DNA of 64,000 nt from Macrotis lagotis (GCF_037893015.1 NC_133658.1:888586492-888650491); one strand, 5' to 3'. Positions 1 through 22,275 are shown, numbered from the stretch's first letter. The notes: generated from the sequence alone by a model not told the origin. Made by a program: numbers and translations.

Positions 1-540
1 GACATCTGATGGGAATTAGGAGTTGGGTTGGATGGGAGAGGAGGAAAACCAGAGTCAAGTCTGCCTCCCTATGTGTTGACCTCTGCTTCTGAGGACAACT
101 GTCTGAGGTCACTGGTATGGTGGGAGAAACATAGAAGACCCTGAAGACATCCTAGAATCACTTTGCTGAGGGTTAGGGGAAAGCGGGCAACTGCCTGAGG
201 TCATAGAGATGGGAGGAAAAACATGGAAGGCATCACCCTCCCCCCAGCAGATTGCCCCATAGCATCTCCCCATATAGCACATTTTCAGTTTCTCCTTATA
301 TACTAATTCCTTCCCTAATGCCTACAACTTGTCTCCCTCAATCTTAGATCTGGAAACCCCAGTGTCCTGGACAAACAGAAACTCTCCACTACTGGTTTCC
401 TCCTACCTGGAACCCTGGCACAACTGGAGAATCGGAAGGAGACTTCTCGCACCTACCGCTCCTGAGAGGTCATAGAGAGGGTTGAGTTTGTGCATAAATA
501 AGAAGATACTTTTCCATCATACTCCTCGAATCTGGCTCCC
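1..540. other. Intergenic DNA, mostly unrecognised
   Basis: No exon or open frame of substance is visible. The only recognisable part is a short L2-like fragment at about 245-350. The rest looks like unique or very old decayed sequence. Confidence 0.5.
245..350 (+). mobile_element. L2 (LINE2) fragment
   Basis: C-rich text starting CAGATTGCCCCATAGC and continuing through TTTCAGTTTCTCC and TTCCTTCCCTAATGCCTAC parallels the L2 element at about 2493-2600 in this window and the remembered L2 consensus. It is a short, old copy in sense orientation. Confidence 0.5.
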
Positions 541-970
541 CCAAAGCATTTGGGGGAGGGGCAGGGAGTGAGGAGGTAGGCACACTCCCCTCCTACCTTC
601 TCCGCAGATGTTTCCAAGTCACCTTTCCACCTCAGTTGTGGGGAAATGTGCTGGCCAGGCTGGAAGAGGCTGCCGGAGGAGGTTCTGGGCAGGCTCAGAG
701 TAGCATCCGTGGATGCCAGAGGGTGCCCCTACTCAGGAGAGATAATCGGGTCTGTTTCTATCCTCTCCCACTGGCAGGAGAAGGGGCGGGCATCAGCCCT
801 TCCCCAGCAAGGCCAGGGGCTGGCCTGGAAAGCAGAATGCCCATTCCTGAGGCAGGGCGGGGCCCAGAGAGGTGGGGGGAATTCTGGAATCCTTTTAGGC
901 AGGGAGAACGACCCAAGGAGAGTGGAGGCCACTGGGGAACTGTAGGGCACATTGAGGGCACTGTGTAGTG
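540..970. other. GC-rich unique block, candidate distal promoter/enhancer
   Basis: This block is clearly richer in G+C than its surroundings and lacks SINE or LINE text. It contains GGGGCGGG (about 783-790), an M-CAT-like CATTCCT (842-848) and a GATA-type AGATAATC (739-746). In human, RNF207 lies divergently upstream of RPL22, so this could belong to the 5' side of a minus-strand RNF207, but I see no RNF207 coding exon. Short open frames here on both strands look like composition shadows. Confidence 0.25.
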
Positions 971-1384
971 ATAGTGATCCTCTGTTCCCTTTTCAATCTG
1001 GCTGGGGCCCCTGGATTGTTTGACTTAGTCTCAGTCTTCTCTTATCAATCCAACCCTTTCACCCTTCCTGAGAAATTCCAAACCTTCTTTCTTATCTCTA
1101 GTGGTCCTACCAGTCTCTGGTCAGGAATCACTTAGCTGATGGTCCCTGGGTCACTTGTATTTTGGGTCACTCCATTCTGCAGGAAATAAAGACTTATTCC
1201 CAATCACTATCTGCAAAGCCCTTCCTCTGTCTCCCCTCTTCCTCCAGCCCATACTTGGAACCTTTCCAGCTTGCCAAACAGACCTGCTATTCCAATTAAA
1301 TGTATTCCATGTCTTCCTCCAAGTCTTTACACTACTTTACACTACTATGCCCAGAAAATTCTAACTCTTCATCTTCCCCTAGGA

Positions 1385-1730
1385 AGATTTATAAAATAGC
1401 TGACTTTTTTTATCTATAGAGAGATATGGATATATTTACTTATATATTTTATACATATATATGGATATACACACATATATATTGCTTTAAGATTTGCAAA
1501 ATATGTATATATATATATATATAATATATACATATATTCTCATTTCATCTTTACAATAACCCTGGGAAATAAGTACCAATATTCCCTTTTTACAGATGAG
1601 GAAAATGATGCAAGCAGTTAGTTATGTGATTTGCCCGCAAACTGTTAAGTTTCTAAAGCTGGATTTGAATTTAAATATGCCTTATTCTAAGATGAACATT
1701 TTAGCCACTTTGTTACATAAAGCTTAGTTC
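1385..1730 (-). mobile_element. Old MIR-type SINE remnant broken by AT repeats
   Basis: The segment TTTGCAAAATATG, a long TATATA stretch (about 1430-1530), then CCTGGGAAATAAGTACC, TTTACAGATGAGGAAAATG and GATTTGAATTTAAAT follow the minus-strand order of a MIR-like SINE. The AT dinucleotide tract has expanded inside it. Confidence 0.5.
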
Positions 1731-1977
1731 AAGGGTGTCCAACCTACATACATTCTTCATTTCTTGTTTCCTTAACTATATCCATGATGGTTTAAATACA
1801 TATATGCATAATCAGCATGTGATTCCATGTCATACTATAGAATGTAAGCTTCTTGAAGGCAGGAAATGATTCCTTTTTTGCCTTTGTTCAGATGCTAGAA
1901 CTGAACTAGTTCAGGGCTTGCATATTGCAGTATCTTAACAAATGTCTGGTTAATTGAAGAGGCAGGACTATGTTTTC

Positions 1978-2147
1978 TTTTTTTTTCTTTTTTTTTTTTT
2001 TTTAGGTTTTTGCAAGGCAATGGGGTTAAGTGGCTTGTCCAAGGCCACACAGCTAGGTAATTACTAAGTGTCTGAGACCGGATTTGAACCCAGATACTCC
2101 TGACTCCAGGGCTGGTGCTTTATCCACTGTGCCACCTAGATGCCCCT
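1978..2147 (-). mobile_element. SINE type A with target-site duplication
   Basis: Complete minus-strand marsupial CORE-type SINE: T-rich tail on the left, then TTTTTGCAAGGCAATGGGG, and GCCACCTAGATGCCCC at the right (its 5' head). It is flanked by a perfect 13-bp duplication GGACTATGTTTTC at 1965-1977 and 2148-2160, so the borders are secure. Confidence 0.93.
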
Positions 2148-2223
2148 GGACTATGTTTTCTAATCTTAACTGGGCTCTCACCAAAGTAAGGCAATGCTTC
2201 TACTCCTCCCTAGGTGAATATCT

Positions 2224-3275
2224 ATGAAACTCCCCAGATGTTTTGTACTTTTTTCTTTTCCCTCAAGTCATCCTCAGTATACCACCCACACTTTCTCAGC
2301 TGAGGTTCTCATCTTCTATTGTCACCCCAAACTAGGTCATTCCCATTCTTCTTCCTCTCTCCTTATCTCATACTCCCAGACATTATCCCTCACTATCTCC
2401 TTCTTTATACCAGTCTTTAATGAAGAGGTGGGTCTTCTGTCAGTTGGCCAATTTCTCTACATCTATCTGATCCCAGCACCTCCTATCACTTCCAGCAGAT
2501 TGCCCCCATATCAAATCTTCCCATATATCAAATTTTCAGTTTCTTCTTATATATTAGTTCCTTCCCTGATGCCTATACCCTGTTTCCCTCATCCTCAAAA
2601 ATGGTTACTAGCTGCTATCATGACAGCTGGTATCATCCTCTGTCTCTTTTCAGCTAAAATGTTGAAAAAGTCATCTTCATTTGGTGTCTCCATTTCTGCT
2701 CACTCAATTCTAATTCCTCTGTATTCAGTGCTGTCATCCAAAGTTACCAATGATCTAATTGCTCAGTCTAATAGCCTTGTCTCAGTAAACATCTATAGCC
2801 TCTGTTGTATTTAACTATTTATTGACCATCTCCTCCTCCTTGGACATGCTTGTCTTGGAGGGTTTTTCTGATATTGTTCTCTCCTGGTTCCCCTCCTACT
2901 TGACTCATTGCTCTTTTTTAGATCTGTATCTAAGTGTTGGGCCTTTTAATCTCTCTTTATACTCTCTCCCTTAGTGATCTCATCTTCTCCCATGGTTTAA
3001 ATGACCATGTCTATATCAATGATTCACATCTCTCCTGAGCTCTAGTCCCAAATCACCAATTTCCTGTTGGATCTTTCAAACTTCATGTCCAGAAGGCCTC
3101 TCAAACTTTACATATCTAAAACAAAACTCAAAAATTGTCATTCTCCCTAAATACAGCTCTCATCCAATATTCTTCATTATTTTAGCAGATGCCACCATTT
3201 TTATACTCACTCAAGCTTAGCCTCAGTCATCCTTCAGTCCTCACTCTCATCCACCTCACATGGCCAGTTATCTTA
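2224..3275 (+). mobile_element. L2 (LINE2) fragment, reverse-transcriptase region
   Basis: A long pyrimidine-rich stretch follows the L2 coding strand in order: AATGAAGAGGTGGGTC, AAGTTACCAATGATCTAATT, TTGACCATCTCCTCCTCC, TGTTCTCTCCTGGTTCCCC, TGATCTCATCTTCTCCCATG and TATATCAATGATTCACA (equivalent to the RT active-site region). The 196-codon open frame at 2224-2814 is a remnant reading of this element, not a host gene. Confidence 0.75.
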
Positions 3276-3597
3276 CATTTCTCAGATTGGCTAAAATGAT
3301 AGATACCTATCAAATGGGGAAGGGTCAAAAAATAATACTAAGCTATAGGAAAAGATGAGTTGGTTAGTTTAGAACAACATGGAGACTTGGACCTTATGAA
3401 GGAAGATGATATCTGTCTCTAGAGGCAGAACTGACAAATTGAAATATGCATTGTGTTGTCTTTATACATATATATAATATGCTTATAGATATGTATAAAT
3501 ATGTATATATTCACTTTTTTTAGTTTTTTTTTTTGTAAGGCAGTGGGGTTAAGTGACTTGCCCAAGGCCACACAGCTAGGTAATTATTAAGTGTCTG

Positions 3598-3722
3598 AAT
3601 AAATTCTCAAGCCTGCATTTCATTCTTTTTAAGGAAAAATGAGCCTAGCCTGTATGTGAGATTGTGCTCCTAAGTAGCTAGATTTACAGATTTACAGATT
3701 TACAGATTTACAGATTTACATA
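3598..3722 (-). repeat. Insert inside SINE: inverted copy of 4416-4511
   Basis: The reverse complement of 3598-3688 matches 4416-4511 nearly base for base, for example AGGAGCACAATCTCACATAC and TTTTTCCTTAAAAAGAATG. The insert lacks five bases (about GTCTT) present in the downstream copy, and ends in five copies of GATTTACA. The SINE borders show that this copy is the newcomer at this site. Confidence 0.9.
3681..3720 (+). repeat. (GATTTACA)5 tandem repeat
   Basis: Five perfect 8-bp units lie exactly at the right junction of the inverted insert. The downstream copy of the insert has a single unit (as TGTAAATC at 4416-4423). Confidence 0.97.
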
Positions 3723-3941
3723 TTTGAACTCAGCTACTCCTGACTCCAGGGCTGTTGCTCTGTCCACTGCACCACCTAGCTGCCCCTATATTCACATTTA
3801 ATTGTAGTTTTCTCTAGGGTTGGGTGGGGAGGGATGAAGAAAAAATAAAAAGTGAACAGCAGAGAACAAAAGGAAACTTGGAAGCACAGAAAAAGAGTAG
3901 CTTTGAAAATGACGTGTCAAATTCATTTAAAAAAGAGGAAA

Positions 3942-4077
3942 GCTAGGTGGCACTGTGGATAGAGCACCGGCCCTGGAGTCAAGAGAATCTGAAGCCTCAG
4001 ATACTCAATAATTACCTAGCTGAATGACCTTGGGCAAGTCACTTAACCCCATTGCTTCGCAAAAGCTAAAAAAAAAA
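3942..4077 (+). mobile_element. SINE type A
   Basis: Plus-strand copy from GCTAGGTGGCACTGTGG through CTTGGGCAAGTCACTTAACC to an A-rich tail. AGGAAAGCT flanks both ends and may be the target duplication. Confidence 0.88.
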
Positions 4078-4214
4078 GGAAAGCTTTGAAATGGAAATTT
4101 TATCATTTTTTATATTAAGCCCTTTCTTATGTTCTGCTGTGTACATGGGAATGGACTTTTTCTTTTCTTTTTTGAATTTAATTTAAAATGAATTTAAAAA
4201 GACACATGTCCAGT

Positions 4215-4412
4215 TACAAATCTTGCCATTTCCCCTTCTACAACATTTCTCTTCTATGTCCTCTTTTTTCTGTTTGCACAACCACCATGCTCCTAGTGCA
4301 GGCCCTCATGACTCCTGGTCTCTATTTTCACTACCTTCTAATTGCTCTTCCTGCCTCTAGTTTCCTCCCACTCCAATTTTTCCTTTACTCATTGACCAAA
4401 GTGACTTTTCTA
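4215..4412 (+). mobile_element. L2 fragment
   Basis: Text such as ACCACCATGCTCCTAGTGCA, GCCCTCATGACTCCTGG and CCAAAGTGACTTTTCTA follows the L2 3' coding region. It stops where the sequence duplicated at 3598 begins. Confidence 0.6.
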
Positions 4413-4415
4413 AAT

Positions 4416-4511
4416 TGTAAATCTAGCTACTTGTCTTAGGAGCACAATCTCACATACAGGCTAGACTCATTTTTCCTTAAAAAGAATGAAATGCAGCCTT
4501 GAGAATTTATT
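4416..4511 (+). repeat. Downstream partner of the inverted repeat at 3598-3688
   Basis: Contains TGTAAATCTAGCTACTT, AGGAGCACAATCTCACATAC and GCAGCCTTGAGAATTTATT, the reverse complement of the insert in the upstream SINE. It is the likely template, because here the sequence is not inside another element and carries only one 8-bp unit. Confidence 0.85.
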
Positions 4512-4589
4512 GGTAAAGAATAGGTTGGGGTAAGTCTCAAGCCTAGAGTGTACACAGTCCCTCATTTCTACTTCTTAGAATTCTTGTTT

Positions 4590-4950
4590 TCCTTTAAGAA
4601 TTAGATCTTTTTTAATGTTTTTATCTGTTGTTTTTCTAATTATATGTAAAAACAATTTAATTTTTAAAAATTTTGAGATCCAAATCATTTCTCTCCCTCT
4701 TTCCTTGAGAAAGCAAGCAATTTCATAAAGATTATTTATGTGTAGTCATGCAAAATATATTTCCATATTAGCCATGTTGCTAAAGAAAAAAAACAGTCCA
4801 AAAACCAAGTCTTCTTCCATCTGCATTCTGAATCTGTCAGTTCTTTCTCTGGAGGAGAATAACATTTTTTATTATAAGTTTTTCAGAACTATCTTGAGAT
4901 CATTCATTGTACTGCAGTTAGTTCATCTTTATATAGAAAAACTTCCCTGA
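4590..4950 (-). mobile_element. L1 3'-UTR remnant
   Basis: Text such as AAAAATTTTGAGATCCAAAT, CTTGAGAAAGCAAGCAATTT, TAGTCATGCAAAATATATTT and TCAGTTCTTTCTCTGGAG is the pattern of minus-strand marsupial L1 3' ends. No coding potential remains. Confidence 0.7.
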
Positions 4951-5836
4951 TCTCCCTGGCTGTTAATGTCTTCCTTTTCCCTGTCAACTTGTGTCTACAT
5001 TGCATGTTGTTGGTCTTTATCCTTTGTTATTGAAGATCAAATAGTTCATGTGAACATCAAAGGTGTGTAGATATATGTGTATGTATGCACACATACATGT
5101 TCTCTTCCTATTTGAAAGTTAGTCCTTTGTAGGCAGGGCTGAGTTTCCTTTTGTGTTTGTATACCCGATAATTATCATAAGTATCCAACAGTAATCGACA
5201 CTGGGTGAACCATGCTGTATACAGTAGGCACTTAATGACTGTTGATTGAATGAAAGGTCAGTTCTGTCCTCAGGTGTGCTCTCCCACAGGAGTTTTCACT
5301 CATAGGCCATACACATGAAAGTTGATTACCCTTTGGTTTGGATTTCTTCTGTAGGTTGGAACTCTAGGTCATCAATTTATCCCTTCTTTCAGAGCCCAGC
5401 ACAGCTAAGGAAGCTCTATCAAGTACATTCCCATATATCAATCAACAGGGATCTTCTTTTGGCTGCTGTTGTTGATTCATTTAATATACAACCATGGTGA
5501 TGATGAAATACCATTGGAAACCATGACTGTATCCTGAGAATCAATCCTCTCTGACTTGCCTGGCAAAATTCCCTGATGTAGAGATCCTACTGACATTTGA
5601 ACTTGGGAAACTACCCTGATAAATCTCTTTCCAATGTCAACAGATTAGTTTCACTTCAGAAGCTTCTGGATGGGGACCCCTATGCCATCTCCTACCTTCA
5701 TCTTACCTCTAAATATGGTTTAATAACTCCTTTTAAGAAATTTTGTTAGTGGCTTTTATTTAACACCATAGTCATTTTTAGCCTTCTTAAATATGTCCTT
5801 TTTTAAGTCCTTCCACTATGGTCATAGTTCTTTCTC

Positions 5837-5837
<1 letters not shown>

Positions 5838-5880
<43 letters not shown>

Positions 5881-5881
5881 T
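5838..5881 (+). repeat. (GAT)n microsatellite
   Basis: About 14 GAT/ATG units abut the 3' end of the minus-strand type-B SINE that follows, so the repeat probably grew from the SINE's CAT-rich tail. A short minus-strand frame reading poly-histidine here is an artefact of the repeat. Confidence 0.95.
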
Positions 5882-6155
5882 TTTCCTTCATTCTCAAAAA
5901 AGAACATAATGTCAGGGAGATGCCATGACATGCATATGAATTGAATTTGATGAGAGAGGTACCTTGCCTTTTCCTTTGGAGCCAATGGGTTCAATGACTA
6001 GATATGAATCAGATAGCCCTGGATTCTGGGAAATCAGGGTTAAGTCACTTGCCCAAAGTCACATAGCTAGTAAGTATCTGAGACTGGATTTGAACTCAGG
6101 TCCTCCTGACTTCAAGCCCAGGGTTTTATTCTCTGTGCCATCTAGCTGCTCCTTT
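5882..6155 (-). mobile_element. SINE type B
   Basis: Minus-strand long SINE: TTTTCCTTCATTCTCAAAAA, ATGTCAGGGAGATG, then AATCAGGGTTAAGTCACTTG, GATTTGAACTCAGGTCCTCC and GTGCCATCTAGCTGCTCC at its 5' head. Confidence 0.85.
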
Positions 6156-6319
6156 CTCTACTCCCAGCATCAATGAGCCTTCCTTTGTAACTAAGAAAAC
6201 CAGTTGAGTAAAATCTACTGACTCAGAGACCTTGTGTGCATTTGGAGCTCCACACCTATCTGACTCATTATTCTACTGAAAACATGTTAGTGCATTTTCT
6301 CATCCTTTCTCCAGGAATG

Positions 6320-6545
6320 TTGTTGTTCAATTGTTTAATCTTGTCTTACTCTTCACTTACGGATCATAAAATCTATAGAAGTTTTCTTGGCACAAATCCT
6401 GGAATGGCTTGCTATTTTCATAGTTTACCTTAATCTCCTAGAGAAGGAAATGCCATGCTACTCCAGTGACATAAATATCTTGCTCAGGGTCATACAGCTA
6501 GTAAGTGTCTGGGGTTGCATTTCAGTTCTAGGTTTCTCCAGGGAT
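6320..6545 (-). mobile_element. SINE type C, diverged
   Basis: Minus-strand order TTGTTCAATTGTTTAATC, GTTTTCTTGGCACAAATCCT, GGAATGGCTTGCTATTTTCA, AGAGAAGG, then GTCATACAGCTAGTAAGTGT. It is an old, partly rearranged copy. Confidence 0.65.
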
Positions 6546-6624
6546 AAGAGCAGTCATTTCACTTGTTCTGCATTACGCTTCATTTTAGAGTTATTCTTGT
6601 TTATGTTATTGTAGTCATTGAGTA

Positions 6625-6995
6625 TATTCACTGGTCTTGGAGTCAGGAGGACCTGAGCTGAATCTAGTTTCAGACACTTAACATTGACTAGTTGTGGGGC
6701 GGCTAGGTGGCGCAGTGGCTAAAGCACCGGCCCTGGAGTCAGGAGTACCTGGGTTCAGATCCGGCCTCAGACACTTAATAATTACCTAGCTGTGTGGCCT
6801 TGGGCAAGCCACTTAACCCCATGTGCCTTGCAAAAACCTAAAAACCCCCCAACAACAATGACTAGTTGTGTGACCTTGGGCAAGTCACTTAACTCTGATT
6901 TCCTTGCATCCAGGAACATCTCCAGATTCATATGCTTGCTATGACATCATCTCCCTGATGTCTTGGTCATCTGTGAACATGAAGGGCAAACATTA
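6625..6995 (+). mobile_element. SINE type B split by a younger SINE
   Basis: Plus-strand halves run from CTTGGAGTCAGGAGGACCTG to TTGACTAGTTGTG and from TGTGACCTTGGGCAAGTCAC to ATGAAGGGCAAACATTAAA. A complete type-A SINE sits between them. Confidence 0.85.
6697..6858 (+). mobile_element. SINE type A nested in a type-B SINE
   Basis: Full-length copy from GGGCGGCTAGGTGGCGCAG to CTTGCAAAAACCTAAAAACC, flanked by a 12-bp target duplication TGACTAGTTGTG at 6685-6696 and 6859-6870. Low divergence from the other A copies suggests a fairly young insertion. Confidence 0.93.
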
Positions 6996-7232
6996 AAGGG
7001 TCTAATAGTTCAAGTGAAAGATGTCATAAGCTGCTAGAATCTTTGATTTAAAAGGAAATTTGGAAGTTCACCTGATCCCAGCCTTTACTGATCTGTGTGA
7101 TAGAATGGCAAGGTGGGGCTTGAATGTAGGTCATCCATGAATAGAGCAAGAGGCATCAGGGTATATTTCACCTAGTAGATCTTGTCCTCACCTTGGAGCC
7201 AAGAAGAATTGGGTTCAAATCCTACCTTTTGT

Positions 7233-7445
7233 GGGCAGCTAGGTGATTCAGTGGATAAAGCAGTAGGCTTGGGATCAAAGTTCAAATCCAGTCCCAGACA
7301 CTGGGCAAATCTCTTCACCCTGTTTGTCTCAGTTTCCTCATCTGTAAAATGGGCTGGAGAAGGAAACAGCAAACCATTTGAGTATCTTTGCTAAGAAAAC
7401 CCCCAGATGGGGGGGTTTGACCAAAAATGACTGAATACTAGCACT
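7233..7445 (+). mobile_element. SINE type C
   Basis: Plus strand: GGGCAGCTAGGTGATTCAG, CTCAGTTTCCTCATCTGTAA, AATGGGCTGGAGAAGGAAAC and TTTGCTAAGAAAACCCCCAG in order. It shares the head with types A and B but has its own 3' part. Confidence 0.88.
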
Positions 7446-7619
7446 GTGATCCTGAGAAACACAACTTTTGGGAGCTTATTTCCTCATCCAAAAAATGAGA
7501 GGGGCTGGATTCCATGGTCTCTAAGTCTACAATCCTAAGACTTTCTAAGCTTTTAATCAAGAATTACTGGATACATGACTTTGTGTGTTCTTGCCTGTGT
7601 ATTTGTGTGTTTGTGTGTG

Positions 7620-8045
7620 TGTGCTTGAATAGCATTTATTAAGTGCCTACTAGGTGCTGGCCATACAAAGATAAGAATGAAAAGGTCCCTACCCTCAAGG
7701 AAATTGCATTCTTCTCAGGGGATTCATCTGAAGAGATAAGGAAACACCAAATATCTACTGAGTAAACACAAAGTAATTTAAGAGTGGGTAGTAGACCAAC
7801 AGAGCAGAAATCTGTAATGGCTTCTGGGAGCAGGAAATGTCTGAGCTTGGGGGAGGGGGAAAAGGGAAAAGAGCCAGCATTTATTTATCTTCCAGGCACT
7901 TTCCAGATTTCTCATTTGATCCTCACACAAGTCTGTGAGATAGGTGTTGTTATTAGTCCCACTTAACAGATGTGGAACCTGAGGCAGATAGAGGATTAAG
8001 TGAGTTACCCAGGGTCACAAAGCTAGGAAATGTCTGAGACTAAGC
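7620..8045. mobile_element. Two old dispersed repeats, including a MIR-type SINE
   Basis: AGCATTTATTAAGTGCCTAC to CCCTCAAGGAAATTGCATTC (7630-7710) is a common unnamed mammalian repeat. Then TCATTTGATCCTCACACAAG, CACTTAACAGATGTGG and GGGTCACAAAGCTAGG (7870-8045) follow a minus-strand MIR-like SINE. Confidence 0.6.
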
Positions 8046-8104
8046 CTTTGGGTTGGTGGTGGTCAAGGAATTCGGGAGGCTCTCACAATCTGATCCCTTT
8101 CTCA

Positions 8105-8420
8105 CATTATACTCCCCTCTAGGAATTCTGTGGTCCAGTGATACAGGCCCTTTTACCCTTCCTTCCCATGACAAATTCATGTCTTGCCTCTCTCTCTTCT
8201 CTCTTTCTCTTGACATCCCCAGTTCTCTCAAGTTTCAGCTCAAGCACTGCCTTCTTCAGGAGCCCCTTCCTCCTCTTCCTTGGCTGGTTCTTTCGGGTTA
8301 TCCTTCTTTACTCTTTGCACCTATTCATTTGCCCATCATTAGGGAGGGCAGGTTACTTTATTTTATTTTTTTTTTTTGCCTATTGTTGCGGGCTCAGCTC
8401 CTAAAACGGTGCCTAGCACA
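8105..8420 (+). mobile_element. L2 3' fragment
   Basis: AAGTTTCAGCTCAAGCACTG, CTTCTTCAGGAGCCCCTTCC and TAAAACGGTGCCTAGCACAT follow the final part of L2. The 174- and 88-codon plus-strand frames here are readings of this repeat. Confidence 0.65.
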
Positions 8421-8424
8421 TAAT

Positions 8425-8790
8425 ATTGTTGTTTGGTTGTTTCTGACTCTCTGTGATCCCATTTGGGATTTACTTGGCAAAGTTATTGGAGTAAGCTTGT
8501 CATTTCCTTTCCCAGTTAGTTTTACAGATAAGGAAACTGAGACAGAAGTACGCAACTTGCCCAGGTTATCCAGCTAGTAAATGTCGGAGATCAGATTTTT
8601 TTTTTAGGTTTTTGCAAGGCACATGGGGTTAAGCGACTTGCCCAAGGCTACACAGCTAGGTCATTATTAAGTGTCTGAGGTCGGATTTGAACTCAGGTGC
8701 TCCCAGCTAGCCGCCCCGACCAGATTTAGACACAGGAAGATGAGTCTTCCTAACTCCAGACATTGAACTCCTGGCACATAATAGGAACTT
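8425..8790 (-). mobile_element. SINE type C split by a type-A SINE
   Basis: Minus-strand halves: TTGTTTGGTTGTTTCTGACT to AATGTCGGAGATCAGATTT, then CCAGATTTAGACACAGG onward. A type-A SINE lies between them. Confidence 0.8.
8598..8717 (-). mobile_element. SINE type A nested in type C
   Basis: Minus-strand copy from TTTTTTAGGTTTTTGCAAGG to CCAGCTAGCCGCCCC with a small internal deletion near its head. Near-duplicate flanks (ATCAGATTT and ACCAGATTT) mark the insertion site. Confidence 0.85.
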
Positions 8791-8807
8791 AATAGATTGG
8801 TTAATTA

Positions 8808-9050
8808 AGCAGCTTGGTGCGGACGCAGCTAGACCACCAGCCCTGGAATCAGGAGGACCTGAGTTCGAGTCACATCACCCCGATGGCCCCTCATCCGGGG
8901 CCATCTGCCGTCCTCCTGATCCACCTCTGGCCACTGGATCCAGAGGGCTCAGGGGGCAGAAAGTGAGGCTGGGGACTCCGCACGGCCCCTCCCCCATCCA
9001 ATTCATGCGCTTGTCATGACATCATCTCCCTGACGTCATGGTCTTCTTAG
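8808..9050 (+). mobile_element. SINE type B, GC-shifted copy
   Basis: From GCAGCTAGACCACCAGCCC through CTGGCCACTGGATCCAGAGG to TCATCTCCCTGACGTCATGG. It lacks the middle GTGTGACCTTGGGC part of the usual copy. Confidence 0.8.
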
Positions 9051-9236
9051 ACAACTAATAATAATAATTATTATTATTAACAACAATATAATTATTATTA
9101 ACAATAATTATTTTTTTAGGTTTTTGCAAGGCAATGGGGTTAAGTGGCTTGCCAAGGCCACACAGCTAGGTCATTATTAAGTGTCTGAGGCTGGATTTGA
9201 ACTCAGGTGCTCTATCCACTGCGCCACCTAGCCGCC
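9051..9236 (-). mobile_element. AT-rich tail plus SINE type A
   Basis: An AATAATTATT-rich stretch (9051-9112) leads into a minus-strand SINE (TTTTTTTAGGTTTTTGCAAG to CGCCACCTAGCCGCCC). AGACAAC on both sides may be the target duplication, which would make the AT stretch an expanded tail of this SINE. Confidence 0.82.
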
Positions 9237-9549
9237 CAGACAACCAATCATTAAATCGATATATGAATCAAACGAATCAATTGATTTCTAGAGCGCTGCC
9301 AGGGAGGAGCGCTCATTCTTCCCTATTTGACAGGGAGGACCACTGAGGCACAAGGCGCTGCTGGACCAGGGATGGAGCGGTTGAGGGTCAAGGTGAAGGC
9401 GGAGAAGCGGCGCTTGGTAACCGCGGATACTTGTAACAAGTCGGAAGCACAAACTCTCCACCAGGCCGTCCGGCCAGGGAGGGGGAGGGGCTCTGCACGT
9501 TCCTCCGACGTTCCTTCCCCTTCCTCATGGAAGAGTCCACCAGTCCGCT

Positions 9550-9796
9550 CTCCCTCCCCTTCCTTTCCTCCACCAATGGAACGTGCCGGCTTCCCGGCGG
9601 CGGAAGGAAGAAGGGAGGGCGAAGAGCCAGGCGATACGAATCGCTCTCCGAGCGCCGAGGCCGCGGAGGAAGCCCGGGCCATCCAGGGGCGTGACCGAGC
9701 GATTGATAGCGCCTGGGGCCTGCGCGCCGGGCGTGCTCGCGGAGGGTTTTGCGCCTGCGCGCTGCTCGGCGGTCCCTTTCTGCCTGCTCGATCGTG
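9550..9796 (+). promoter_or_regulatory. RPL22: RPL22 core promoter with 5'-TOP start
   Basis: Seen: CCAAT at 9573-9577, an ETS-type CGGAAG at 9601-9606, an NRF1-like TGCGCCTGCGCG at 9750-9761, and a pyrimidine tract TCCCTTTCT at 9773-9781 just before the start codon. Ribosomal protein mRNAs start at a C in such a tract (5'-TOP), which couples translation to mTOR signalling. I therefore infer transcription starting near 9774-9776 and a 5' leader of only about 22 bases. There is no TATA box. Confidence 0.7.
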
Positions 9797-22237
<12,441 letters not shown>

Positions 22238-22275
22238 ACCCTTTTGGGTCTGGATACGTTTTGTATATGATCTTG

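Larger units (their letters stand above)
3515..3786 (-). mobile_element. SINE type A interrupted by a foreign insert
   Basis: Minus-strand SINE with both halves present: GTGGGGTTAAGTGACTTGCC to AAGTGTCTGA on the left (up to about 3598) and TTTGAACTCAGCTACTCC to CACCTAGCTGCCCC on the right (from about 3723). Target duplication TATATTCAC occurs at 3506-3514 and 3787-3795. The middle is replaced by about 125 bp unrelated to the SINE. Confidence 0.9.

Noticed and set aside
2224-2814. 196-codon frame that might be a gene
   Set aside because: It lies in an L2 element and follows the L2 sequence.
5803-5994. Minus-strand frame with a run of histidines
   Set aside because: Reading of the (GAT)n microsatellite and SINE tail.
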